Under the pieces are notes generated by a model. That model was not told the origin of the DNA and did not search any database. It saw nothing but the letters and a program-made list of their open reading frames with translations. The position numbers and the translations under genes are program-made. This document shows positions 8,120 to 17,203 of a stretch of DNA of 64,000 nt, piece after piece. Source of the stretch: Chloroflexota bacterium (lineage in GTDB: Bacteria > Chloroflexota > Anaerolineae > Aggregatilineales > Phototrophicaceae); NCBI GenBank assembly GCA_028873975.1, contig JAPPMO010000026.1:149378-213377 (forward strand). The letters run 5' to 3'. Each line of letters begins with the position of its first letter. The first letter of the stretch is position 1.

Positions 8120-9772
8120 ATGGCTCGAGTGCTGCATCAGCCGCAGACGCGAGACGCGATCAAAGCGGGCATTGATACGCTGGCGGGCGCGGTCATCCCC
8201 ACGCTGGGACCGCTCACGGGACCGGTCGCGCTGGATGACGCCAATCGGAAGGGTTCGCCCGAACTGCTGGATGATGGCGGGGTTATCGCCCGGCGCATCC
8301 TGCAATTGGACGATCGCGACGCCGATATCGGCGCCATGCTGCTGCGCGAGGCGCTCTGGGAACAGCGCCAGAGTTGCGGCGACGGCACGGCGACGGCCGC
8401 GGTCCTCTATCAAACGGTTTTCAACGAGGGGCGCCGTTTCATCAGCGCCGGCGGAGATGCCATGTTATTGCGCCAACACTTGGAAGCCGGCATCCAGATC
8501 ATGCTCGCAGCCTTGCAAGAGCAGGCGCATGAGATCAGTTCGCCGGCTGAAATCGAGCGCCTAGCTTTGTCCGTCTGCGGCGACCGAGAAATCGCGCGGA
8601 CACTGATGGATATTTTCGACGTGCTGAGTCCGCATAGCCCGATCGACGTCCGCGATGGCGGGCGCGACCTGCGCCATGAGTTCTTTTTGGGCTCGTTTTG
8701 GGAGAGCAAAGTCCCCTCCGGCATTGTTTTTGAGGGTGTTGCGGGCGAGCGCATCGAACTGAAGAACACAGCCTGGCTGATCAGCGATTTTGAGATTGGT
8801 GATCTGGGGGTGCTGGTCGCGCTGGTTGCTGGCCTGTATGAAGCGGGCTACGACTCGCTGGCGATCGTCGCCAAGTCATTCTCCGAGCAGGTTATCGCCG
8901 CCCAAGGCGCCAACAAACAGATGGACGATTTTACGCTCGTCTATATCGAGCCGACCGGACTGGTCGACGAGCAGGAAGCCGCGCTTGAGGACCTGGCATT
9001 GATTACCGATGGTCAGGTCTTGAGGACGATTACCGGGCACAGCCCGGGCGCGATCACGCCAGACATGCTCGGCGCATCGGAACTGGCTTGGCTCGATCGG
9101 GAGCGCTTCGGCATCATCGCCGGCGCTGGCGACGAGGAGACTGTCCAGCGCGAGATTGCGGCGCTGGAGCGGCGTTTCGCGCTGAGCGGCGATTCGCGTC
9201 AGCAAGAGCTGCTGCGAAGTCGAATCGGGCGACTGCGCGGTGGATCAGCCGTCGTCTACGCCCACGGCAGCAGCGAGAGCGAGATGCGCTATCAGAAAGA
9301 CCTCATCCAGCGCGCAATCGCAGCGATCCGGTCCGCTTTGCTGGGGGGCGTCCTGCCCGGTGGCGGGGCTGCCTTGCTGCGTTGTATCGAGCGCTTGCGC
9401 GAAAATTACGGCGCGGGCAGTGCCCCGCAGGAGCGGGCAGCCGGGCAGATCCTGATTGGGGCGGCGACAGCCCCGTGCCGACAGTTGCTCAGCAATGCCG
9501 GGCACGAAGCGCCGGGAATCGTGGTTGACAAGATCCTCTCCGGCGAAAACGGCGCCGCTTACGACCTGCGCGCCGACAACGCTGCGGTTAGGACCGAGGA
9601 AGGCCTGATCGATTCGGCGGCGGCGGTCATGAGCGCGGTGCGTAATGGCATTGGCGGGGCGGCGCTGGCGCTGACAGTCGATACGATTGTGCACCGAGTC
9701 AATCCGCCGTTGGCGATAGAACCGGGCGGCTTGCCATCGTCGACGGATATAGGAAATATCGAACTGAAATAA
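8120..9772 (+). CDS. Divergent GroEL/Hsp60-like chaperonin in ABC importer operon
   Basis: The 550-residue protein is about the length of GroEL and keeps its landmarks in order: TLGP (residues 28-31), 'LLDDGGVIARRI' (GroEL D52 region), GDGTATA (87-93), 'GGVLPGGGAALL' (GroEL AGGG region) and 'EEGLIDSAAAVMSAV' (GroEL D495 region). The apical domain is strongly diverged and the C-terminal Gly-Gly-Met tail is absent. By hand alignment the position of GroEL D398 is Arg. The ATG at 8120 was chosen because N-terminal homology begins there; an upstream ATG at 8081 lies inside the permease. No GroES gene is nearby. It could be a specialised chaperone for the importer or dioxygenase, or a scaffold without ATPase cycling. 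Confidence 0.85.
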   Translation: MARVLHQPQTRDAIKAGIDTLAGAVIPTLGPLTGPVALDDANRKGSPELLDDGGVIARRILQLDDRDADIGAMLLREALWEQRQSCGDGTATAAVLYQTVFNEGRRFISAGGDAMLLRQHLEAGIQIMLAALQEQAHEISSPAEIERLALSVCGDREIARTLMDIFDVLSPHSPIDVRDGGRDLRHEFFLGSFWESKVPSGIVFEGVAGERIELKNTAWLISDFEIGDLGVLVALVAGLYEAGYDSLAIVAKSFSEQVIAAQGANKQMDDFTLVYIEPTGLVDEQEAALEDLALITDGQVLRTITGHSPGAITPDMLGASELAWLDRERFGIIAGAGDEETVQREIAALERRFALSGDSRQQELLRSRIGRLRGGSAVVYAHGSSESEMRYQKDLIQRAIAAIRSALLGGVLPGGGAALLRCIERLRENYGAGSAPQERAAGQILIGAATAPCRQLLSNAGHEAPGIVVDKILSGENGAAYDLRADNAAVRTEEGLIDSAAAVMSAVRNGIGGAALALTVDTIVHRVNPPLAIEPGGLPSSTDIGNIELK

Positions 9773-9816
9773 GGCGCAAGCGCGCACTGGGCAAACTTGA
9801 AGGAGTTTTGAAAAAA

Positions 9817-10671
9817 ATGAGTTGGGAACCAACAGAAGAACAAAAGCGAAATTATGAAGAGCGCGGTTACTTCACAGTGCCTAACGTGGTCCCGCGGCAG
9901 ACCGCTGCCGAGATGCTGGGCGTGATCAAGAACGCGATCTTGACGCCGGATGCCGACGACATCATGACCGATGCCGACCCGATGGATCCGATGAACGATG
10001 ATAGTCCCGACGCGCGCGCCGTGCGCTTCCGCAAACTGAGCAAGTTCAATCAGCGCAATCCGTTAATCTGGCATAACGCCCACTGCGGCAAACCGGTTCT
10101 GGAAATCGCGCGCTACTTCCTCGGCGACGACATCTTGCTGAAATACGACAGTTGTTTCCTCAAGCCGGCGCGTTCGGGCAGCGCCACGCCCTGGCATCAA
10201 GACAATGGGCTCTGGCGCGATGGCGATATCGAGCCCTTCAACTTCTGGATGGCGCTGGACCCGGCCACGATCAAGAACGGCTGCCTGCAAATGATCCCCG
10301 GCAGTTACAAGACCGAGATCGTCCCGCACGTTCTGTACGAAGACAGCATCCATGGCGTGCTGCCCAAGGAGCGCGTCGAGGAGATGATCGATACCTACGG
10401 CGTCGAGCATATCGAGCTGCAACCGGGCAGCATCGTCGTCTGGCATAGCAGCGCCTGGCATTACAGCCCGCCCAATACCAGCGAAAAAGGCCGCATCGCC
10501 ATCGCCGGCGTGTTCAGCAGCCCCGATATCGTCGAAAATGGGCGCAGCGGCGATGTCGGTTACAAGTGGCTGATGAAAGATGGCGCGGTCATGACCGACT
10601 TCCCGGCGAAAGAATACACGATGAAACGGCAGACATTCTATCAGGCGCAGCCCTGGAAGAAAGTCAGTTAA
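9817..10671 (+). CDS. Phytanoyl-CoA dioxygenase (PhyH) family protein
   Basis: This 284-residue Fe(II)/2-oxoglutarate-dependent oxygenase has a complete metal triad: H127 and D129 ('PWHQD') and H215 ('WHYSPPNTS'), with R226 placed to hold 2-oxoglutarate. The AAGGAG site at 9800-9805 suits the ATG at 9817 rather than the TTG at 9808. It lies 44 bases after the chaperonin gene and is probably the last gene of the importer operon. Its substrate is unknown; a modified carbohydrate or small metabolite brought in by the importer is a guess from context. Its stop overlaps that of the convergent LacI gene by 8 bases. Confidence 0.9.
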   Translation: MSWEPTEEQKRNYEERGYFTVPNVVPRQTAAEMLGVIKNAILTPDADDIMTDADPMDPMNDDSPDARAVRFRKLSKFNQRNPLIWHNAHCGKPVLEIARYFLGDDILLKYDSCFLKPARSGSATPWHQDNGLWRDGDIEPFNFWMALDPATIKNGCLQMIPGSYKTEIVPHVLYEDSIHGVLPKERVEEMIDTYGVEHIELQPGSIVVWHSSAWHYSPPNTSEKGRIAIAGVFSSPDIVENGRSGDVGYKWLMKDGAVMTDFPAKEYTMKRQTFYQAQPWKKVS

Positions 10672-11707
10672 GCCGCTCGCCGAGCGGCGGCGCCGTCGAA
10701 TCGCGCAGTACAAGATGTGATGGCATAATGACGCGTCTAATGGGCGCGTCGGGCGCGCTTATCCGCCGCAGCGCCAGTTGAGCGGCATTTTCGCCCAATC
10801 CCCGCGGATCGGCTGAGACAGTCGTCAGGCTGGGATGCCACAGCGTGGCTTCCGGCACATCGTCGAAGCCGATGACGGCGAAATCCTTCCCCGCTTCCAT
10901 GCCCGCCGCGCGCAAGCCGAGCATCACGCCAAAGGCGATGACATCACTATAACAGTAAGCGCCTGAGGGCGGCAGCGACATGTTCAAGAGTTGTTGGATC
11001 GCGTCATAACCGCCCCGTCGGGTGACCGGACTGGCGATGCAAAGCGCGGGGTCAAACTTGATATGATGTTGCCGCAAGATGTCGCGATAGCTGCCCAAGC
11101 GCCGTTGCCGGGTTAGCGCCGAGTTGTAGCCGCCGACAAAAGCGATGCGGCGATGCCCCTGCTGTATCAGATGTTCCATCGCTCGTTCGGTTCCATTTTC
11201 GTCATCCATGCCGACGCAATCAACCGCCAGTTCTTCATAATACTGGTTCAGCAAGACCATGGGACAGAACTGCGACCATTTCCGCAAAGAGTCCATTGCT
11301 GTTCCCGCAACCACTGACAAGATCAAGCCATCAACATCGCCCTCCAACATAGTTGTGATCATGCGCGACTGTTTGTCCATATCATCGTCTGTCGCTCCCA
11401 ATAGCAGACTGTAGCCTTTCCCCGCCAGTTGAGATTCGGCGCCGGATGTCAACTCCGCATTAAAAGGATTCGACACGTCCTTGATGATCAAGCCGATGGT
11501 GTAAGACCGCCGCGTGCGCAGGCTGGCCGCGCGCTGATTGTAGACATATCCCAGCGCCTCAACTGCTTCCAGGACGCGCATGCGCGTCGGTTCCGAGATG
11601 CGCGGATTTGCCCGCAATGCCAGCGATGCGGTCGCCTTGGATACCCTTGCCGCATCGGCGACATCTTGCAGCGTCACCTTTTGATTGCCTGGCCTTCGAT
11701 TCGTCAT
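10664..11707 (-). CDS. LacI-family transcriptional repressor 1
   Basis: The 347-residue regulator has an N-terminal helix-turn-helix ('VTLQDVADAARVSKATASLA', residues 11-30) and hinge helix, then a periplasmic-binding-protein-like sensor domain ('IGLIIKDVSNPFN', 'AVIGFDDVPEATLWHPSLTTV'). It converges on the importer 1 operon. An operator-like site 12-26 bases upstream of its ATG resembles the one at the importer promoter, so it probably controls both. The inducer is expected to be the imported sugar or a breakdown product. Confidence 0.93.
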   Translation of the reverse strand: MTNRRPGNQKVTLQDVADAARVSKATASLALRANPRISEPTRMRVLEAVEALGYVYNQRAASLRTRRSYTIGLIIKDVSNPFNAELTSGAESQLAGKGYSLLLGATDDDMDKQSRMITTMLEGDVDGLILSVVAGTAMDSLRKWSQFCPMVLLNQYYEELAVDCVGMDDENGTERAMEHLIQQGHRRIAFVGGYNSALTRQRRLGSYRDILRQHHIKFDPALCIASPVTRRGGYDAIQQLLNMSLPPSGAYCYSDVIAFGVMLGLRAAGMEAGKDFAVIGFDDVPEATLWHPSLTTVSADPRGLGENAAQLALRRISAPDAPIRRVIMPSHLVLRDSTAPPLGERLN

Positions 11708-11718
11708 AGCAGTGCCAA

Positions 11719-11733
11719 GTTAACCGATTCAAC
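11719..11733 (-). promoter_or_regulatory. LacI-family operator in front of repressor 1
   Basis: GTTAACCGATTCAAC contains the central CG and shares its first 11 bases with the reverse complement of the operator at 4603-4616. Its position just upstream of the repressor start suggests autoregulation, and possibly an effect on the divergent gnd gene. Confidence 0.6.
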
Positions 11734-11875
11734 GGTGTCCCCTTCATATTAGCATAGTTCCATAGTCGAAGGCACAGTCAGCCGCAGCCACGGGCAACTT
11801 GGCGACTTTCATCCAAGGCGTCTTCTGCTACAATGCGGACCTGCGATGACGAGATGCTGGGAAAAGGAAACGGGC

Positions 11876-13330
11876 ATGGAGAATCTGGCGGATATCGGCT
11901 TGATCGGCTTGGCGGTGATGGGCCAGAACCTGGCTTTGAACATCAACGATCACGGCTACCGCGTCGCCGTGTTCAATCGCACGACCTCCAAAGTGACGCG
12001 CTTCATCGAGAACGAGGCGCGCGGCACGGAGGTGATCGGTACCTATACGCCGGAAGAATTCGTCAGCAGCATCAAGCGTCCGCGAAAAATCATCCTGATG
12101 ATCCAGGCCGGCGAAGCGGTGGACAAGTCGATCGCGCAGCTCGCGCCCTTGCTTGACGACGGCGACATCATCATCGACGGCGGCAATTCCAATTTCCAGG
12201 ACACCATTCGCCGCACGGCGGAAGTCGAAGCGCTGGGCTTGCGCTACATCGGCGCCGGCATCAGCGGCGGCGAGGAAGGCGCTCGGCACGGACCTTCAAT
12301 CATGCCGGGCGGCTCGGCCGCGGCTTGGGAAGAGGTCAAGCCGATCTTGCAGGCGGTGGCGGCAAAAGTAGCGGATGGTACTCCCTGCTGCGATTGGGTT
12401 GGCGAAGACGGCGCCGGGCATTTCGTCAAGATGGTGCATAACGGCATCGAATACGGCGATATGCAGTTGATCTGCGAAGCCTATCACTTGATGGCCGCTG
12501 TGCTGGGCATGAACGAAGCCGAAATCAGCAATGTCTTCAAAGAATGGAACAAGGGCATCCTGGAATCCTTCCTGATCGAGATCACCGGCGACATACTTGC
12601 GTATCCGGATGAAGATGGTGCGCCCTTGCTGCGGGTGATACTCGATACCGCCAGCCAAAAGGGCACCGGAAAATGGACGGCGATAACAGCGCTGGAAGAA
12701 GGCACGCCCCTGACCTTGATCGGCGAGGCGGTTTTCGCGCGCTTCCTTTCCGCCATCAAAGACCAGCGCGTGGCGGCTTCCAAAGTGCTGAGCGGTCCCA
12801 GCGTCGCCTTCGACGGTGACAAAGCGGGCTTCATCCGGGATCTGGAGGGAGCGGTATACGCGGCCAAGATCATCAGCTATACGCAGGGTTACATGCTGAT
12901 GCGCGACGCGGCGCGCAGCTACAACTGGAATCTGAACTATGGCGGCGTGGCGCTGATGTGGCGCGAGGGCTGCATCATTCGCTCAGCCTTCCTGGGGGAA
13001 ATTCAAGAAGCCTATGCCCGGAATCCCGCGCTGGAGAATCTACTGCTGGATGACTACTTCCGCGACGCGGTAATCAATGCGCAGCCGGCTTGGCGGCGGA
13101 CGGTGACGACCGGCATCCAACACGGCATTCCCCTGCCGATCATGAGCGGGGCGCTGGCTTTTTATGACGGCTATCGCTCGGCGCAGCTGCCGGCGAATCT
13201 GCTGCAAGCGCAGCGCGATTACTTCGGCGCGCATACTTACGAGCGCGTCGATCGTCCGCGCGGGGAGTATTTTCATACCAACTGGACTGGTACGGGCGGG
13301 GATGTCACGGCTGGGAGTTATGATGCTTGA
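11876..13330 (+). CDS. gnd: 6-phosphogluconate dehydrogenase, decarboxylating
   Basis: The 484-residue cytoplasmic enzyme oxidises 6-phosphogluconate to ribulose 5-phosphate in the pentose phosphate pathway. It has a Rossmann fold near the N-terminus ('IGLIGLAVMGQNLALN'), the family signature 'ISGGEEGARHGPSIMPGG', and the catalytic Lys in 'HFVKMVHNGIEYGDMQ'. Its length equals full-size Gnd proteins. The ATG at 11876 has AAGGAAA five bases upstream; a further ATG at 11846 lacks a site. A TACAAT box at 11829-11834 may be its -10. It is divergent from LacI 1. Confidence 0.97.
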   Translation: MENLADIGLIGLAVMGQNLALNINDHGYRVAVFNRTTSKVTRFIENEARGTEVIGTYTPEEFVSSIKRPRKIILMIQAGEAVDKSIAQLAPLLDDGDIIIDGGNSNFQDTIRRTAEVEALGLRYIGAGISGGEEGARHGPSIMPGGSAAAWEEVKPILQAVAAKVADGTPCCDWVGEDGAGHFVKMVHNGIEYGDMQLICEAYHLMAAVLGMNEAEISNVFKEWNKGILESFLIEITGDILAYPDEDGAPLLRVILDTASQKGTGKWTAITALEEGTPLTLIGEAVFARFLSAIKDQRVAASKVLSGPSVAFDGDKAGFIRDLEGAVYAAKIISYTQGYMLMRDAARSYNWNLNYGGVALMWREGCIIRSAFLGEIQEAYARNPALENLLLDDYFRDAVINAQPAWRRTVTTGIQHGIPLPIMSGALAFYDGYRSAQLPANLLQAQRDYFGAHTYERVDRPRGEYFHTNWTGTGGDVTAGSYDA

Positions 13331-13451
13331 GCGAATCCTTTGTACCTTCTAGAATAGCATCCGTCACGAACGTCAAGCCGCTCACGCGCTACATTGGAAT
13401 ATAAAACAGTCGATTTTCCTCACGTTTGGGTTTCCAATAGCGGAGAAGCCT

Positions 13452-14828
13452 ATGGTCGGTCAGCAAACTGCGAATCAACTTTATTTTGGCGACTGCCTGG
13501 AAATCATGGCGGAGTTCGTTTCCGACGAGTCTGTGGACCTCATTTATCTTGACCCGCCGTTTAACTCCAAGCGCATATACAATGCTTTTATCGGTGGCGC
13601 GCAGTGGGTCGCCTTTGATGATACCTGGCGCTGGTATGAAGCTATTGACGACTTTCACGCGGTAGCGAGTGACGTGTCAGTGGCGCCAACGATGGAAGGC
13701 TTGCGAAAGATTCTGGGAGAAAGCGGCGAGCTTGCTTACTTGTCTTACATGGCGAACCGACTGCGGGAATGCAGGCGTGTGCTAAAGCATACGGGCAGCA
13801 TTTATCTCCACTGCGACCCGACCATGAGCTATTTCTTACGGATAATAATGGATGCTGTCTTCGGCAAGAACAACTTTAAAAACGAAATAATTTGGCATTA
13901 TCGAAAGTGGCCCACCGGAAAATACACTTTTCAGCGCAATCACGATGTTCTGCTATTCTATTCCCGGTCAGGCAGCCGAGAGCGGAGTTTTAATCAATTG
14001 TTCATGCCTAGAACAGAATCAACACTAAAGCGATTTGGCAAGAAACGGATCGTATCCGGTCACGATGAAGCGGGCCAGCGCTTGCCTTCTCAAACAGCGG
14101 AAGAAGAGTCGGAAGGCGTCCGCATGGACGATGTCTGGGAAATTTCCCGCGTCCCGCCTGTCAAGCAGCTGTATCCAACGGAAAAGCCCCTGCCGCTCTT
14201 GGAGCGAATCATATCTGCATCAAGCAATCCAGATGACCTGATTCTCGATCCCTTCTGCGGATGTGGCACAACCATTCATGCCGCGCAAAATCTCGACCGC
14301 CGGTGGATCGGCATTGATATTTGCGTAAACGCCTGCAAAGTTATACAAAAGCGAATCGAGGGCCACTTTGACAGTCTATGGGACAATATAGAATTTGTTG
14401 GCATGCCCAAGACGCTCGCAGACGCCAAGGTATTGGCAGATTACGATCCATTCAAGTTTGAGCGTTGGGCAGCGTCGCTTGTGCCAGGCGTCGAGGCGAA
14501 CAAGCGGCAGCGGCGCGACAAGGGAATTGACGGACGCGGACGGTTGCCAATTCGGAAAGGCCAATTCGTCGATGTCGTGGTACAGGTCAAATCGGGCGGC
14601 GCCACTCCAAGCCATGTACAAGCATTCAATGAAGCCAGACGGCAAGGGCAAGCCCAATTAGGCGTATTCACTTGCTTTGAGAATAGAGTTACTGACGGCA
14701 TGCGCAACGCCGCGGTCAACGCTGGCAAATATCTAGACAAATGGCCCGTCATTCAAATCTATACAATTGAAGATTTTTTTGAACGCAGATTGCCAGACTT
14801 GCCGATAGCGAATATCGCTCTGCCGTAG
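13452..14828 (+). CDS. DNA methyltransferase fused to Mrr-like PD-(D/E)XK nuclease domain
   Basis: The 458-residue protein has a beta-class N4/N6-methyltransferase domain: the catalytic motif IV DPPF (34-37) comes before the AdoMet-binding motif I DPFCGCG (266-272). After about residue 330 a second domain appears: 'FERWA' (336-340), D360 in 'KGIDG', and Q378-V-K380 in 'VVVQVKSGG'. This D...QxK arrangement is that of Mrr-like restriction nucleases. The protein may be a one-polypeptide restriction-modification enzyme. No separate endonuclease or specificity gene is beside it. The codon pattern is less GC-rich than in gnd, which suggests transfer. Confidence 0.85.
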   Translation: MVGQQTANQLYFGDCLEIMAEFVSDESVDLIYLDPPFNSKRIYNAFIGGAQWVAFDDTWRWYEAIDDFHAVASDVSVAPTMEGLRKILGESGELAYLSYMANRLRECRRVLKHTGSIYLHCDPTMSYFLRIIMDAVFGKNNFKNEIIWHYRKWPTGKYTFQRNHDVLLFYSRSGSRERSFNQLFMPRTESTLKRFGKKRIVSGHDEAGQRLPSQTAEEESEGVRMDDVWEISRVPPVKQLYPTEKPLPLLERIISASSNPDDLILDPFCGCGTTIHAAQNLDRRWIGIDICVNACKVIQKRIEGHFDSLWDNIEFVGMPKTLADAKVLADYDPFKFERWAASLVPGVEANKRQRRDKGIDGRGRLPIRKGQFVDVVVQVKSGGATPSHVQAFNEARRQGQAQLGVFTCFENRVTDGMRNAAVNAGKYLDKWPVIQIYTIEDFFERRLPDLPIANIALP

Positions 14829-14868
14829 TGTAGCGTTGCTGTGACGGCGAAAAGGCGTGAGGCATTGC

Positions 14869-16065
14869 TCAGCCGCTTGACCACCGAGAATCCTCAACCA
14901 ACATGACATAGCCATCGTGCCGCGCGATACTCTCGCCATCATAAGCTTCCCATTCCGCGAACCTCGGCAGGCACATGGATTTGAGTTCAAGTTCAAAACC
15001 CTGCAAGCGCTGATAATTCTCGATGAGCGCCTCCGCATAAGGAATTGCCCAAGAATAAAACGGGGGATTGGCTAATTGTCGTTGTCCCCAAATTTGCGTG
15101 TAAAGCCGCTTAATAGCGTCATCGTCCCAGAAATGATGGCGATATTCGCGAGCGATTTCCGGCAGTACATCACGCTTCCCGCGCAACCAGCCCTCAATAT
15201 CTAGATACCTGTCCAGGTATTCATCACTAACAGACCCGTGAAAATATATCGCTGGACTGCCGAGCCACTTGCGAACGAAGTCTTTGACAAATCGGGCTTG
15301 CTCCATAACACACTTTGAAAGCCCAATAGACGCATTCTCATCGTCGGCAATTTCCAAATGGAGGCGGGCGGACATAGCGCAAACTTTCATAGCGAGGACT
15401 TGGTATTGCATTGCCAGGTGATCGTTGGCTGAATTTATCTCGGCGCTCAATAGCTCGTCTAAATCCCAAAGCAACTGCCCTCGCGCTTCCGTTAGCGCGA
15501 AAAGCGCTTGCGACGCCGCTCCGATCTTGTAGTCTTCGTTGGTCGAGTACACTATTGTCTCCGCTACTGCGAGCGCGGCCAAGAGCTTAACTGTACGATC
15601 CCTTTGAAATTCCTCCGAAACTCTATCGAAAATCCGCTCCAGTTCCGCCTCGTGCGCGCGAATGCCAGCAATGTGTTCTACGAGCGAGAAACCTGCCATT
15701 GAGATGTGGAGTACAGGCGTAACGCTAGCGAGCAATTGACCCAGCGCCAAGTGACGTGAATTGGAAAGGCGGGTTACGTGTTCTAGCAAACCCGCTGCGG
15801 ATTCCGCCACTTGGCCCATTTGCCCGCCCCGCCGCAACCAAGCAATTGTCTGCTGATTATCCGAATATCTGATGACGCCGCCAACGCGCTCCATAGAACC
15901 ATCGATCAGCCCCGTTTCGATAAACTCCGGCACTTCAAAGTAAACGGCGACGTTCCTTTGTTCGCTGTTTGGCGCGCATTGATTCTCGGAATTAACTCCG
16001 CTTTGCGCCGAGGCGCAAGTAACAGCTATCAGAATGAACAACAGCATAGTGATTGCTTTTTTCAT
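14869..16065 (-). CDS. Exported protein of unknown function
   Basis: I do not recognise this family. From the ATG at 16065 the product is 398 residues and begins with a signal peptide ('KKAITMLLFILIAVTCASAQ'). Then come a motif-like block ('VYFEVPEFIETGLIDGSMERVGGVIR'), an apolar stretch around 'LLASVTPVLHISMAGFSLVEHI', and a mostly helical, charged C-terminal half. An upstream in-frame ATG at 16095 adds ten unlikely residues. It converges on the methyltransferase-nuclease gene 40 bases away and shares its lower GC content, so the two may have arrived together. A membrane-active or anti-phage role is possible but unsupported. Confidence 0.7.
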   Translation of the reverse strand: MKKAITMLLFILIAVTCASAQSGVNSENQCAPNSEQRNVAVYFEVPEFIETGLIDGSMERVGGVIRYSDNQQTIAWLRRGGQMGQVAESAAGLLEHVTRLSNSRHLALGQLLASVTPVLHISMAGFSLVEHIAGIRAHEAELERIFDRVSEEFQRDRTVKLLAALAVAETIVYSTNEDYKIGAASQALFALTEARGQLLWDLDELLSAEINSANDHLAMQYQVLAMKVCAMSARLHLEIADDENASIGLSKCVMEQARFVKDFVRKWLGSPAIYFHGSVSDEYLDRYLDIEGWLRGKRDVLPEIAREYRHHFWDDDAIKRLYTQIWGQRQLANPPFYSWAIPYAEALIENYQRLQGFELELKSMCLPRFAEWEAYDGESIARHDGYVMLVEDSRWSSG

Positions 16066-16158
16066 GTGTTCCCACCGCAATTTCATGGCATCCAAATCTT
16101 CATGATGAATTTCACGGGTCTCAAACTATGCAAACTGCGACTATGGTGAAAATGTGAA

Positions 16159-17157
16159 CTAAGGCAGCTCCGGCGCGAACTGATAATCCGGCTCGCGCTG
16201 CTGGCGGCGCAGGATGGGGATGATCTGCGCCCAGGCGCCCGTGACGCCGCGCGAGCTTTCCGGCAAATCATGCTTGATCAGCCGGTGAAGCTGGGGCAAA
16301 TTGTAGAAGGGTACCGCGGCGTACATGTGGTGCTCGATATGATAGTTCATCTGCCAGTAGAGATAAGCCAGCAGCGGATTGAGCAAGATGGTGCGCGTAT
16401 TGATGCGGTAATCGTCGACCTCGTCGGTCAAGCCGATATGCTGCGCCACATTGAGCAGGTACTGAAATCCGCCGCCATAAAATGGCGCCAAAGTAATCAG
16501 AACTGCCAGCATCCACCAGCCCGTCAGCAGAGCGAACAGGGCGATCAGGCCGTGCCCGATAATGAGCAGCCGCGCCCAGTTGAAGAGCGCCCGCCTGCCC
16601 TCGGCGTTTTCCGGCGGGAAGAGCGCCCGCTCCCAGTCGTTTTCGATGACCCCGAAGCAGAGCAGAATCACGTTCTTCATGCGCAGGACGAAGCCGCGCG
16701 GATTGACAAAGGCGAAGCCGAGATAGGAGCGCAGGCTCAGTTCAACGGGCAAAACCACTTCGAGGTCGTCGGGCGGGTGCAGGGTATAGCGGTGATGCGC
16801 CTGATGGCTGGCCCAAAACGAGACATGGTTGTACCAGCCCAGGAAACTGTAGATGTTGCGGAAGATGATATTGAGCGCGTTGGTCTTGAAAACGGTCTTG
16901 TGGCAGAGCTCGTGGAAACCGTTGACCATGAAGGCGTGCAGCGCGCCATGCAGGTAAATCAGCGCGAGCGCGCCCAACCAGTGCGCGCGACCGACCGCGT
17001 AGCAAGCCAAGCCGCCGCTGCAAATCAACAGCGCCAAGAAACTGAGTGTTTGAACCAGTCCGCGGGCATCGCTGCGCTGATTCAGCCGAGCCAGTTCCGC
17101 CGCGGCCACCGGTGAGCGGTACCACTTGATGCGCTTTGCTTGCCGATTCGCGTCCAT
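16159..17157 (-). CDS. Fatty acid desaturase-like membrane di-iron protein
   Basis: The 332-residue integral membrane protein has the three histidine boxes of the family: HELCH (82-86), HQAHH (118-122) and HIEHH (about residues 276-280), with hydrophobic segments between them. Family members insert double bonds or hydroxyls into lipids using O2. It lies about 47 bases downstream of the fucose-type dehydrogenase and may be read through from that operon, though no functional link is evident. The O2 requirement implies at least occasional aerobic life. Confidence 0.9.
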   Translation of the reverse strand: MDANRQAKRIKWYRSPVAAAELARLNQRSDARGLVQTLSFLALLICSGGLACYAVGRAHWLGALALIYLHGALHAFMVNGFHELCHKTVFKTNALNIIFRNIYSFLGWYNHVSFWASHQAHHRYTLHPPDDLEVVLPVELSLRSYLGFAFVNPRGFVLRMKNVILLCFGVIENDWERALFPPENAEGRRALFNWARLLIIGHGLIALFALLTGWWMLAVLITLAPFYGGGFQYLLNVAQHIGLTDEVDDYRINTRTILLNPLLAYLYWQMNYHIEHHMYAAVPFYNLPQLHRLIKHDLPESSRGVTGAWAQIIPILRRQQREPDYQFAPELP

Positions 17158-17203
17158 CGCTATTCTCCAAGCCTCACAAGCCCATCATAGATTATCAAGC
17201 CCT

